NCBI GenBank assembly: GCA_947497905.1
Contig: CANMIH010000001.1
Coordinates: forward strand, 124,001-188,000
Origin: an uncultured Pelagimonas sp.
Lineage (GTDB): Bacteria > Pseudomonadota > Alphaproteobacteria > Rhodobacterales > Rhodobacteraceae
DNA length: 64,000 nt
Reading direction: 5' to 3'
The notes under the pieces are model-generated. The model worked only from the letters and a program-made list of their open reading frames with translations, made no database searches and was not told where the DNA came from. The stretch's first letter is position 1. Every line of letters starts with the position of its first letter. Below, in pieces: positions 26,717 through 34,159 of this stretch. Made by a program: the position numbers and the translations under genes.

Positions 26717-26735
26717 TACTTCAGAAAATGAAGTA
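26717..26735. promoter_or_regulatory. putative MarR operator
   Basis: TACTTCA-GAAAA-TGAAGTA is a perfect 7-bp inverted repeat with centre 57 bp upstream of the MarR start, in an AT-rich promoter region. Confidence 0.55.
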
Positions 26736-26805
26736 TTCAATAAAAAAACCATTCTCATTTGGAAATAGTGAACAGCTATGCGTCAGGTGCATGGCTTTGC
26801 CGGTG

Positions 26806-27558
26806 TTATGTGTCGTTCGATAAGGACGACATCCAGCCAAGCGAGGCGTCGGTTGGGCCGTTGGGCTTGTATTCGGCACCAAGCGGAGCGGGGTATCCAA
26901 AGTTGCGGATCTCGTTGAAGACAAACCTGTAATCCAGTTCGCTTTGTGCCGGGTCGCCACGATGTGGAGCACCCGCAAACTGGATATGCCCGATATGGGG
27001 CAGGGCCGCTCGCAACCGGGTGATCACGTCGCCTTCAGTGCGCTGCACATGATAACAATCAAACATGAGCTTCACATTTGGTGCCGCGACCTCCGAGATC
27101 AGATCAAGCGCTTGTTCCGTGGTGTTCAAAAAATAACCAGGAGCGTCATGTGCATTCAGGGGCTCAATCAGCAGGGTGCGTCGCGTGGCGTGGCTGGCAT
27201 AGCGAAGGTTCTCGACAAATGTGGCCCGCGCATCTGCCCCATCTGCCATTCCGGCCATGACGTGAATGCTGCGTGCATCGATGGCATCCGCATAAGCAAT
27301 GGCCTCATCAATGGCGGCGCGTGCTTCGGGGACTTTATGGGGCAAAGCAGAGAGGCCAAAACTTCCATCTCCGCGCCGGGTGTTGAGACCCAGCATGGGC
27401 AATCCCGTCGCTTTCAGAGCGGCGCGAACATCCTGCGCTGGCGTGTCATATGGCCAATGACACTCGACCGCATCAAATCCGGCGCGCGCCGCAGAGTGGA
27501 TTGCCTGAGGGAGAGGTTGGTCAGCCCACAGAAAGCCAAGATTTGCTGAAAAGCGCAT
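26806..27558 (-). CDS. hydroxypyruvate isomerase-like TIM-barrel protein
   Basis: A 250-residue sugar isomerase of the xylose-isomerase-like superfamily, closest by eye to hydroxypyruvate isomerase Hyi and 2-oxo-tetronate isomerase OtnI. The typical start MRFSANLGFLW and metal-site segments LLIEPLNAHDAPGYFL, LMFDCYHVQ and GHIQFAGAPHRGDP are visible. It would interconvert hydroxypyruvate and tartronate semialdehyde or a C4 analogue. It is alone between the MarR operon and preT. No gcl or glxR gene is nearby, so its pathway is unresolved. Confidence 0.8.
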   Translation of the reverse strand: MRFSANLGFLWADQPLPQAIHSAARAGFDAVECHWPYDTPAQDVRAALKATGLPMLGLNTRRGDGSFGLSALPHKVPEARAAIDEAIAYADAIDARSIHVMAGMADGADARATFVENLRYASHATRRTLLIEPLNAHDAPGYFLNTTEQALDLISEVAAPNVKLMFDCYHVQRTEGDVITRLRAALPHIGHIQFAGAPHRGDPAQSELDYRFVFNEIRNFGYPAPLGAEYKPNGPTDASLGWMSSLSNDT

Positions 27559-27679
27559 GCCAGATCCCCCGAAATCGATGTGTGGAGTGAGCAGAAACCA
27601 TACACCAATCGCAATATTTCTACCAGATCGGCGAATTTTGACGGGTTTAACTGCTTAAGAATGCGCTATTTTTTAAAAT

Positions 27680-27695
27680 TATACCAGATGGTCAA
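27680..27695. promoter_or_regulatory. RutR-box-like site upstream of preT
   Basis: TATACCAGATGGTCAA matches TTGACCA-N2-TGGTCAA, the E. coli RutR consensus, perfectly in the right half and partly in the left. It lies 73 bp upstream of preT. Confidence 0.5.
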
Positions 27696-27767
27696 AATTT
27701 ATCGTTTGATAAAATCTGATTCCGTGGCAGCCTGAGATCAGCCAAATAGCCAACAGGGACATAACAC

Positions 27768-29105
27768 ATGGCCGCAAAACAGCTGGCGGAAGGGGTCGTC
27801 GCCGGGCGACTGGACCCCTCTGCACTTTCAGACAATTTCCAAGATCTCCATCCTGCCTTTGAACGCCACGAAGCGGCCGTTGCAGCAGATCGGTGTTATT
27901 TCTGTCACGATGCCCCCTGCATGACCGCATGCCCTACCTCAATCGACATTCCACTGTTCATTCGTCAGATCGCAACAGGCACAGAAGAGGCCGCTGCGAA
28001 GACCATTCTGGAGCAGAATATTCTGGGTGGCATGTGCGCGCGAGTGTGCCCGACCGAAACGCTGTGTGAAGAGGTCTGTGTGCGCGAAACCGCAGAGGGC
28101 AAGCCAGTTGAGATTGGCCGCCTGCAGCGCCATGCCACTGACACCTTGATGGCGAAGGGCATTCATCCCTTCTCGCGCGCCGGGAACACCGGCAAAAAAG
28201 TTGCGGTTGTTGGGGCAGGCCCCGCAGGTCTCGCCTGTGCCCACCGTCTGGCGATGTACGGTCATGACGTGGTTGTGTTCGAAGCTCGGAAAAAGGGCGG
28301 GGGGCTGAATGAATTTGGGATCGCGGCCTATAAGTCGACCAATGATTTCGCACAGGCCGAGGTGGATTGGCTGATGCAGATCGGTGGCATTGAGCTACGC
28401 GCTGGCATGGCGCTGGGCGAGGCGATCAGCCTTGAGGATCTGCGCAATGACTTTGACGCTGTGTTCCTCGGTATGGGTCTGGGTGGCGTAAATGCGCTGG
28501 GGCTGGATGGTGAAGACAAAGACGGCGTGCGTGCTGCGGTGGATTTCATCTCTGATCTGCGTCAGGCAAGCGACATGGAAACCCTGCCCATCGGGCGCCG
28601 CGTCGTGGTGATTGGCGGCGGCATGACCGCTGTGGATGCCGGTGTTCAGGCCAAGCTTTTGGGTGCGGAAGAAGTGACCATTGCCTATCGTCGCGGCAAA
28701 GAGGCTATGGCGGCTTCTGAGTTCGAGCAGGATTTGGCTGCGCAAAAAGGCGTGCGGATCATTCATAACGCCCAGCCTGTAGGTGTCGAAGGCAACGGAG
28801 CGCTGAGTGGTGTGCGTTTTGCCTATACCGAGACGCAGAATGGCAAACTGGTGGCGCTGGACGAAACCTTTACTCTGGCAGCGGATCAGCTGTTCACGGC
28901 CATTGGTCAGACATTGTCAGGTGCGCCTGAGGGCCTCGAACTAGAACGCGGTAAAATCAAGGTTGATGAGGTTGGGCGCAGCTCGATCTCCGGTGTTTGG
29001 GCCGGTGGCGATTGTGGCTCCGGGGGGGATGACCTCACCGTGACGGCCGTGGCCGAGGGCCGCGATGCCGCAGAAGACATTCATACAGCGTTGACACAGG
29101 CCTGA
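27768..29105 (+). CDS. preT: PreT: dihydropyrimidine dehydrogenase, NADH-oxidising subunit
   Basis: A 445-residue GltD-like flavoprotein. The N-terminal Fe-S region (residues about 40-110) has Cys motifs CYFCHDAPCMTACP and GGMCARVCPTETLCEEVC. An FAD motif (VAVVGAGPAGLACAHRL) and an NAD motif (VVVIGGGMTAVDAG) follow. It passes electrons from NAD(P)H to PreA for reduction of uracil and thymine, the first step of reductive pyrimidine degradation. preA follows after 10 bp. Confidence 0.93.
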   Translation: MAAKQLAEGVVAGRLDPSALSDNFQDLHPAFERHEAAVAADRCYFCHDAPCMTACPTSIDIPLFIRQIATGTEEAAAKTILEQNILGGMCARVCPTETLCEEVCVRETAEGKPVEIGRLQRHATDTLMAKGIHPFSRAGNTGKKVAVVGAGPAGLACAHRLAMYGHDVVVFEARKKGGGLNEFGIAAYKSTNDFAQAEVDWLMQIGGIELRAGMALGEAISLEDLRNDFDAVFLGMGLGGVNALGLDGEDKDGVRAAVDFISDLRQASDMETLPIGRRVVVIGGGMTAVDAGVQAKLLGAEEVTIAYRRGKEAMAASEFEQDLAAQKGVRIIHNAQPVGVEGNGALSGVRFAYTETQNGKLVALDETFTLAADQLFTAIGQTLSGAPEGLELERGKIKVDEVGRSSISGVWAGGDCGSGGDDLTVTAVAEGRDAAEDIHTALTQA

Positions 29106-29115
29106 GGAGGGTACC

Positions 29116-30420
29116 ATGGCTGATCTTACAACCAACTTCCTGGGCATCACCTCGCCCAATCCGTTCTGGCTTGCCTCGGCACCGCCAACCGACAAAGAAT
29201 ACAACGTCCGCCGCGCCTTTGAGGCCGGTTGGGGCGGTGTGGTCTGGAAAACCCTTGGCATGGAAGGCCCTCCGGTCGTCAATGTTTCGGGCCCGCGTTA
29301 TGGCGCGATCTGGGGGGCGGACCGCCGTCTTCTGGGGCTCAACAACATCGAGCTGATCACCGATCGCCCATTGCAGACCAACCTCGACGAGATGACACGC
29401 GTGAAAAAGGACTATCCGGATCGCGCGCTGATCGCCTCGATCATGGTGCCCTGCGAAGAGCAGGCGTGGAAAGACATTCTTCCTCGCGTGATGGAAACCG
29501 GCTGTGACGGGATCGAACTGAACTTCGGTTGTCCACATGGTATGGCGGAGCGCGGCATGGGCTCGGCTGTGGGGCAGGTGCCGGAATACATCCAGATGGT
29601 CACTGAGTGGTGCAAAAAATACTACGATAAACCAGTGATCGTGAAGCTGACCCCAAATATCACCGATGTGCGCTATCCCGCGCGTGCGGCAAATGCCGGT
29701 GGCGCGGATGCGGTCAGCCTGATCAACACCATCAACTCGATCACCTCGGTGGATCTTGACATGATGGCGCCGCAGCCGACGATTGGCGGCAAGGGCACCC
29801 ATGGTGGCTATTGTGGTCCGGCAGTGAAGCCGATTGCGATGAACATGGTGGCTGAGATTGCCCGTGATCCTGAGACCCGGGGTCTGCCGATTTCGGCCAT
29901 TGGCGGCATCACCACATGGCGTGACGCAGCAGAATTCATGGCACTGGGCGCAGGCAATGTGCAGGTCTGCACCGCTGCGATGACCTATGGGTTTAAGATC
30001 GTTCAGGAAATGATTTCTGGCCTGTCGCAGTGGATGGACGAAAAAGGCTATGAAAGCACGGCGGATTTCATCGGCATGGCCGCGCCTAATGTCACGGACT
30101 GGCAATATCTTGATCTGAACTATGTGACCAAAGCCAAGATCGACGAAGACGCCTGCATCAAATGCGGGCGCTGCTATGCGGCCTGTGAAGATACTTCTCA
30201 CCAGGCCATCGCGATGTCGGAGGACCGTGTGTTCACCGTGAAAGACGATGAATGCGTCGCCTGTAACCTCTGCGTCAATGTCTGCCCGGTTGAGGACTGT
30301 ATCACCATGGTTGAATTGCAGCCGGGTGACACGGATGAGCGGACAGGGCGTGTCCTGGATGGGGAGTATGCCAACTGGACAACTCACCCGAACAACCCTT
30401 CGTCAACAGCGGCTGAGTAA
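29116..30420 (+). CDS. preA: PreA: dihydropyrimidine dehydrogenase catalytic subunit
   Basis: A 434-residue FMN TIM barrel of the dihydroorotate-dehydrogenase type (residues about 1-320) followed by two [4Fe-4S] ferredoxin motifs (CIKCGRCYAAC and CVACNLCVNVCP). The catalytic Cys is expected in ELNFGCPHGM. It reduces uracil and thymine to the 5,6-dihydro forms together with PreT. GAGGAGGG precedes ATG 29116. It ends the preTA operon. Confidence 0.94.
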   Translation: MADLTTNFLGITSPNPFWLASAPPTDKEYNVRRAFEAGWGGVVWKTLGMEGPPVVNVSGPRYGAIWGADRRLLGLNNIELITDRPLQTNLDEMTRVKKDYPDRALIASIMVPCEEQAWKDILPRVMETGCDGIELNFGCPHGMAERGMGSAVGQVPEYIQMVTEWCKKYYDKPVIVKLTPNITDVRYPARAANAGGADAVSLINTINSITSVDLDMMAPQPTIGGKGTHGGYCGPAVKPIAMNMVAEIARDPETRGLPISAIGGITTWRDAAEFMALGAGNVQVCTAAMTYGFKIVQEMISGLSQWMDEKGYESTADFIGMAAPNVTDWQYLDLNYVTKAKIDEDACIKCGRCYAACEDTSHQAIAMSEDRVFTVKDDECVACNLCVNVCPVEDCITMVELQPGDTDERTGRVLDGEYANWTTHPNNPSSTAAE

Positions 30421-30444
30421 GTCGGGTTTCACGAAACACAAAAA

Positions 30445-30468
30445 AGGGCGCGGCCTAGGCTGCGCCCT
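30445..30468. terminator. terminator between preA and tetR
   Basis: AGGGCGCGGCC, TA, GGCTGCGCCCT gives an 11-bp stem with one wobble pair. A run of six A on its left gives the U tract for the minus-strand transcript, so it best serves the TetR gene while also lying after preA. Confidence 0.75.
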
Positions 30469-30479
30469 GTCGTAGAGGT

Positions 30480-30498
30480 GATTTTTCACGAAAAATCG
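30480..30498. repeat. palindromic repeat copy 1 (GATTTTTCACGAAAAATC)
   Basis: A near-perfect palindrome, GATTTTTCACGAAAAATC plus a 3' G. It is almost identical to the 20-bp palindrome 36 bp away at 30515-30534, in the gap between the convergent preA and TetR genes. Confidence 0.75.
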
Positions 30499-30514
30499 CA
30501 AAAAATGCCGTGTT

Positions 30515-30534
30515 CGATTTTTCATGAAAAATCG
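30515..30534. repeat. palindromic repeat copy 2 (perfect 20-bp palindrome)
   Basis: CGATTTTTCATGAAAAATCG is a perfect palindrome ending 3 bases before the TetR stop. It differs from copy 1 at the centre (CATG versus CACG) and in the outermost left base. It could be a hairpin, a protein-binding site or a small repeat. Confidence 0.75.
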
Positions 30535-30537
30535 GGA

Positions 30538-31161
30538 TCAGACCCTCAGCAAACGTTCGACCAAAGAGGTCAGATAAGCATCGGCATCGTCGTACCGCGT
30601 TTGATCTCGCGCAGGGCCTAGGACGGTGCCAACCTGCAGATCGAAATCTGCATAATGCTGTGTCATGGCCCAGAGTGAAAAAAACAGATGGTACGGGTCA
30701 ACAGGGGCAATGCGCCCTTCCCGAACCCAGCCCGCAACAACCGCAGCCTTCTCATCGACCAGCGATTTCAGCGGCCCCTCCAGAACCGCTCGGACCCGCG
30801 GGGCGTTTTGGATGATCTCGGTGGCAAACAAACGACTTTCTCGTGGCATATCGCGCGACATCGCCAATTTGCGTCGGGTATAGGCCAAGATCTCTTCTAT
30901 GGGTTCGCCATCGGCTGACAACTGTCGCAACGGGTCTACCCAGACATCCAGCAGGCTTTCGAGAAGCTCGGTATAAATCGCCTCTTTGCCCTCGAAGTAG
31001 TAGATCACATTGGGTTTAGATAACCCGGCCCGGGCGGCGATCTGATCAAGCGTGGCCCCCCGCAATCCGTTTTCGGCAAAGATATCCAGCGCGGCTTGAA
31101 AAATCGCACTGCGCTTTTCGCGCTGAATGCGGGTGGTTCCGGAGGGGCGAGGTCGGCTCAT
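30538..31161 (-). CDS. RutR-like TetR regulator (second of a tandem pair)
   Basis: A 207-residue TetR protein with helix-turn-helix ATLDQIAARAGLSKPNVIYYFEGKEAIY and a RutR-type C-terminal domain (FFSLWAMTQHYADFD). ATG 31161 overlaps the stop of the upstream TetR paralogue (ATGA) and has AGGA upstream; an earlier in-frame start inside that gene is rejected. By family and by its place between preTA and the amidase gene, it probably senses uracil or a related pyrimidine. Confidence 0.87.
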   Translation of the reverse strand: MSRPRPSGTTRIQREKRSAIFQAALDIFAENGLRGATLDQIAARAGLSKPNVIYYFEGKEAIYTELLESLLDVWVDPLRQLSADGEPIEEILAYTRRKLAMSRDMPRESRLFATEIIQNAPRVRAVLEGPLKSLVDEKAAVVAGWVREGRIAPVDPYHLFFSLWAMTQHYADFDLQVGTVLGPARDQTRYDDADAYLTSLVERLLRV

Positions 31162-31796
31162 GCCTGACTGTCCTGCGAAATCCCCAGTCCCGTCAAGATG
31201 ATATCCCGCACCGTGTGCTTGGCCTGTGCCCACTGGGTGTCATCCAAAGGGGTGCCGCCGTTCAACGTTGTGATTTGGTGGTCAAAATCCGAGTAATGCT
31301 GCGTTGTGGCCCAGATCATATACAGCAGATACCGTGGTTCGATGGCGCGCATCTGCCCCGCATCGATCCAGGTCTGGATGACCTCGGCGCGGCCATTGGT
31401 CCAGTCGATCAAGACCTCTTCAAGATAATCCTGAATGACCGGAGCGCCATGCATGACCTCAGAGGCCCAAACCTTGGATCCCATGGGGTGGCGGCGGGCG
31501 ATCTCCATCTTGGCGTCGATATAGCCGCCAATGCCTTCGGCCGGGCCGGACGATTCGTCAAAAGCCTGCGCTGCCTCGAGCCAGACATCAAAAATATGCG
31601 ACACGATACGGCGATAGAGTTCTTCTTTGGTTTGAAAGTAATAGTGGATATTGGCTTTGGGCAGATCCGCGACATCGGCAATCAATTGCATGGTGGCGCC
31701 GCCGAACCCCGCCTCTGCAAAGACTTTTTCCGCCGCTTCAAGAATGCGCTTTTCTTTTTCGCGTCGCCTGTTTGATGTGCGGGTGGCTGGTTTCAT
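31158..31796 (-). CDS. RutR-like TetR regulator (first of a tandem pair)
   Basis: A 212-residue TetR protein with helix-turn-helix ATMQLIADVADLPKANIHYYFQTKEELYRRI. Its C-terminal domain closely parallels that of the next gene (YMIWATTQHYSDFD versus FFSLWAMTQHYADFD), so the pair are paralogues and could heterodimerise. Its promoter region, shared with the divergent carbamoylase gene, holds two RutR-box palindromes. Confidence 0.87.
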   Translation of the reverse strand: MKPATRTSNRRREKEKRILEAAEKVFAEAGFGGATMQLIADVADLPKANIHYYFQTKEELYRRIVSHIFDVWLEAAQAFDESSGPAEGIGGYIDAKMEIARRHPMGSKVWASEVMHGAPVIQDYLEEVLIDWTNGRAEVIQTWIDAGQMRAIEPRYLLYMIWATTQHYSDFDHQITTLNGGTPLDDTQWAQAKHTVRDIILTGLGISQDSQA

Positions 31797-31826
31797 TCCG
31801 TCATTGCCCCATTCCCAAGAAAAAAC

Positions 31827-31842
31827 TTGACCGATTGGTCAA
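31827..31842. promoter_or_regulatory. RutR-box-like operator 1
   Basis: TTGACCGATTGGTCAA is an inverted repeat with arms TTGACC and GGTCAA. It differs from the RutR consensus TTGACCA-N2-TGGTCAA in one half-site base. It lies 31 bp upstream of the first TetR gene. Confidence 0.7.
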
Positions 31843-31855
31843 AGCGCCCTGATAG

Positions 31856-31870
31856 TTGACCATATGGTCA
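31856..31870. promoter_or_regulatory. RutR-box-like operator 2
   Basis: TTGACCATATGGTCA holds a perfect 14-bp palindrome (TGACCATATGGTCA) and matches the RutR consensus apart from the last base. It faces the divergent amidase gene. Confidence 0.72.
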
Positions 31871-31934
31871 GGGTCGCCGTGGCGCAAGTCACGAGCCGGG
31901 GAAAACCCCATTGCCCGACAACAGGAGAGATGTG

Positions 31935-33182
31935 ATGCAGACGAATAGCAATATCCGCATCGATGCCGATCGGCTGTGGGACAGCCTGATGGAGATGGCC
32001 GAAATCGGCCCCGGTATCGCAGGCGGGAACAACCGTCAGACTTTGACGGATGATGACGCCAAGGGACGCGCGCTTTTTCAAAACTGGTGTGAAGCCGCAG
32101 GTATGACCATGGGCGTTGATACCATGGGCAATATGTTCGCCACTCGCGCTGGCGAAGATGCCACGGCGCTGCCGGTCTATATGGGGTCTCATCTCGACAC
32201 CCAGCCGACGGGCGGCAAATATGATGGTGTGCTGGGTGTGCTGGGCGGATTGGAAGTGATCCGACGCATGAATGATCTGGATATCAAAACCAAGCACCCG
32301 ATTGTTGTTACCAACTGGACCAATGAAGAGGGCACGCGATTTGCCCCGGCCATGTTGGCGTCAGGGGTTTTCGCCGGCAAACACACCCAGGATTGGGCCT
32401 ATGCCCGTGAAGACGCAGAAGGCAAAACCTTTGGCGATGAGATCAAGCGCATTGGCTGGGTCGGCGATGAAGAGGTGGGTGCGCGTAAGATGCACGCCAT
32501 GTTTGAGCTGCACATCGAGCAAGGCCCTATACTCGAGGCTGAGGGCAAAGACATTGGCGTCGTGACCCATGGTCAGGGGCTGCGCTGGATTGAGTGCACG
32601 GTGACCGGCAAAGAAAGCCACACTGGGTCAACGCCGATGCCGATGCGTCTTAACGCGGGTCGTGGTTTGGCGCGCATCACCGAGTTGGTGCATGAGATCG
32701 CCATGAAACATCAACCCAACGCTGTGGGTGCGATTGGGCATGTGGATGTCTATCCCAATTCGCGCAATATCATTCCGGGCAAGGTGGTCTTTACGGTCGA
32801 TTTCCGCAGCCACCTGCAGGATGTGATCGATGCGATGCTGGACGAGTTTTATGCTCGTGCCCCCGCACTTTGTGAGGAAATCGGCGTAAGCCTTGAGACC
32901 GAAGTTGTTGGCAGTTTTGATCCACCAGCCTTTGATGAGGCCTGTGTCAGCGCGGTGCGTGACGCTGCCCAAGAGCTGGGCTATTCGCATCGCGATATTG
33001 TGTCGGGCGCGGGGCATGATGCCTGTTGGATCAACGACGTGGCGCCCACGGCAATGATCATGTGCCCCTGTGTGGATGGTCTGAGCCACAATGAGGCGGA
33101 AGAGATCAGCAAAGACTGGGCCGCTGCCGGAGCAGATGTTTTGTTCCACGCGGTGCTGAAGACAGCTGAGATTGTCGAGTGA
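31935..33182 (+). CDS. Zn-dependent carbamoylase / beta-ureidopropionase
   Basis: A 415-residue M20-type amidase of the hydantoinase/carbamoylase family. Metal-site segments are GSHLDTQPTGGKYDG, TNEEGTRF, FELHIEQGP and GAGHDACW. It should hydrolyse N-carbamoyl-beta-alanine, the third step of the reductive pyrimidine pathway (PydC role), with preTA and the dihydropyrimidinase supplying steps one and two. ATG 31935 behind AGGAGAG is preferred over a start 8 codons earlier. N-carbamoyl-L-amino acid hydrolase activity is the alternative. Confidence 0.88.
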   Translation: MQTNSNIRIDADRLWDSLMEMAEIGPGIAGGNNRQTLTDDDAKGRALFQNWCEAAGMTMGVDTMGNMFATRAGEDATALPVYMGSHLDTQPTGGKYDGVLGVLGGLEVIRRMNDLDIKTKHPIVVTNWTNEEGTRFAPAMLASGVFAGKHTQDWAYAREDAEGKTFGDEIKRIGWVGDEEVGARKMHAMFELHIEQGPILEAEGKDIGVVTHGQGLRWIECTVTGKESHTGSTPMPMRLNAGRGLARITELVHEIAMKHQPNAVGAIGHVDVYPNSRNIIPGKVVFTVDFRSHLQDVIDAMLDEFYARAPALCEEIGVSLETEVVGSFDPPAFDEACVSAVRDAAQELGYSHRDIVSGAGHDACWINDVAPTAMIMCPCVDGLSHNEAEEISKDWAAAGADVLFHAVLKTAEIVE

Positions 33183-33238
33183 CCTTGGCGCAGGCCCATA
33201 TCCCTTTGCGGTGCGGCCTGCAGTTCACAGGTCGCGGG

Positions 33239-33961
33239 TCAGTTTGCGTTGACGCTTTGGTAATCGGCCACAAGCTTGTCGATCATATCTCGAAGCGCGC
33301 TTTCCGGGGTGTAATGCAGATTGGCCAGGTTCTGGGCAACACGCCCCGACCAAACCGTGACCGCAATTTTGACATCCGGGGCGCGGGCGACAATCACCTC
33401 TTCGGTGAGGCTCAGACTGACGGCGAAGGGGATGATACATCCCTCACTTTCGGAGTGTTTCTGAAAGCGCAGCGCCAGGGTGGGGCGCCCGGGCGTGGCA
33501 TCTCGCTCGGCTTTGGTCAGAAGGCGCAAGCCGATGCGGTCGAATTCTTTGCGGACATAGGCCGAAAACTTGGCGGTCTCCGAGTCCTTGTCCAGCGCGG
33601 TTGTGTCAAAATAGACCCCGGGATGGCCGCGAAAAATTTCGGCTTTGGGCGAAACGGGAAGATCATGCAGGTCGGGTTCTTTCTCGGCCGTGTGTCCCAG
33701 CGCCTTTTCCATCACGCTATCGGGCAAGGCGCGGACCACGGCCATCGAATTCAATCGACGGGCAAATTTCTGTTTATCGGCATGGGTGAGCGAGAGGAAG
33801 TTCCTCACGAGGACCGTGGTCTTGTGCAGACAGCGCATGGGGTTGGAACAGCCCTGCGGCATGGCGCGGACCTCAACCAAAAGCCAGGTTTCGGACAGGG
33901 CGATCTGGGGCGCGCCAAACGCGCAGCACAACAACAAAATACACAACACGCGACGCAACAT
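33239..33961 (-). CDS. exported protein of unknown function
   Basis: A 240-residue product with an N-terminal signal peptide (MLRRVLCILLLCCAFG..., cleavage near IALSE), so probably periplasmic. I recognise no domain. Visible features are a Cys pair in QGCSNPMRCLH, a third Cys in SEGCIIPF, and a C-terminal segment TVWSGRVAQNLANLHY. It is transcribed against the pyrimidine genes, between the carbamoylase and the hydantoinase. The longer reading from 33985 adds 8 residues. Functional linkage to pyrimidines is unproven. Confidence 0.7.
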   Translation of the reverse strand: MLRRVLCILLLCCAFGAPQIALSETWLLVEVRAMPQGCSNPMRCLHKTTVLVRNFLSLTHADKQKFARRLNSMAVVRALPDSVMEKALGHTAEKEPDLHDLPVSPKAEIFRGHPGVYFDTTALDKDSETAKFSAYVRKEFDRIGLRLLTKAERDATPGRPTLALRFQKHSESEGCIIPFAVSLSLTEEVIVARAPDVKIAVTVWSGRVAQNLANLHYTPESALRDMIDKLVADYQSVNAN

Positions 33962-34159
33962 CACCGCCTCGGGATAACCAAACACATAGGTTACTATGAT
34001 CCGCGAGGCATGAATTTTTGGTTAGGCTTGGATACGCTTCCGTGTGTTCGGCTCCGTTTCGACACCGAAAGGTCAATCTAGCCAAAGACATAAGCCAACA
34101 GGCCTCCGGTCAAGAAAATCAATATAGCGGGCGGCCTTCAGCAACAGGGAGACAGCAAA

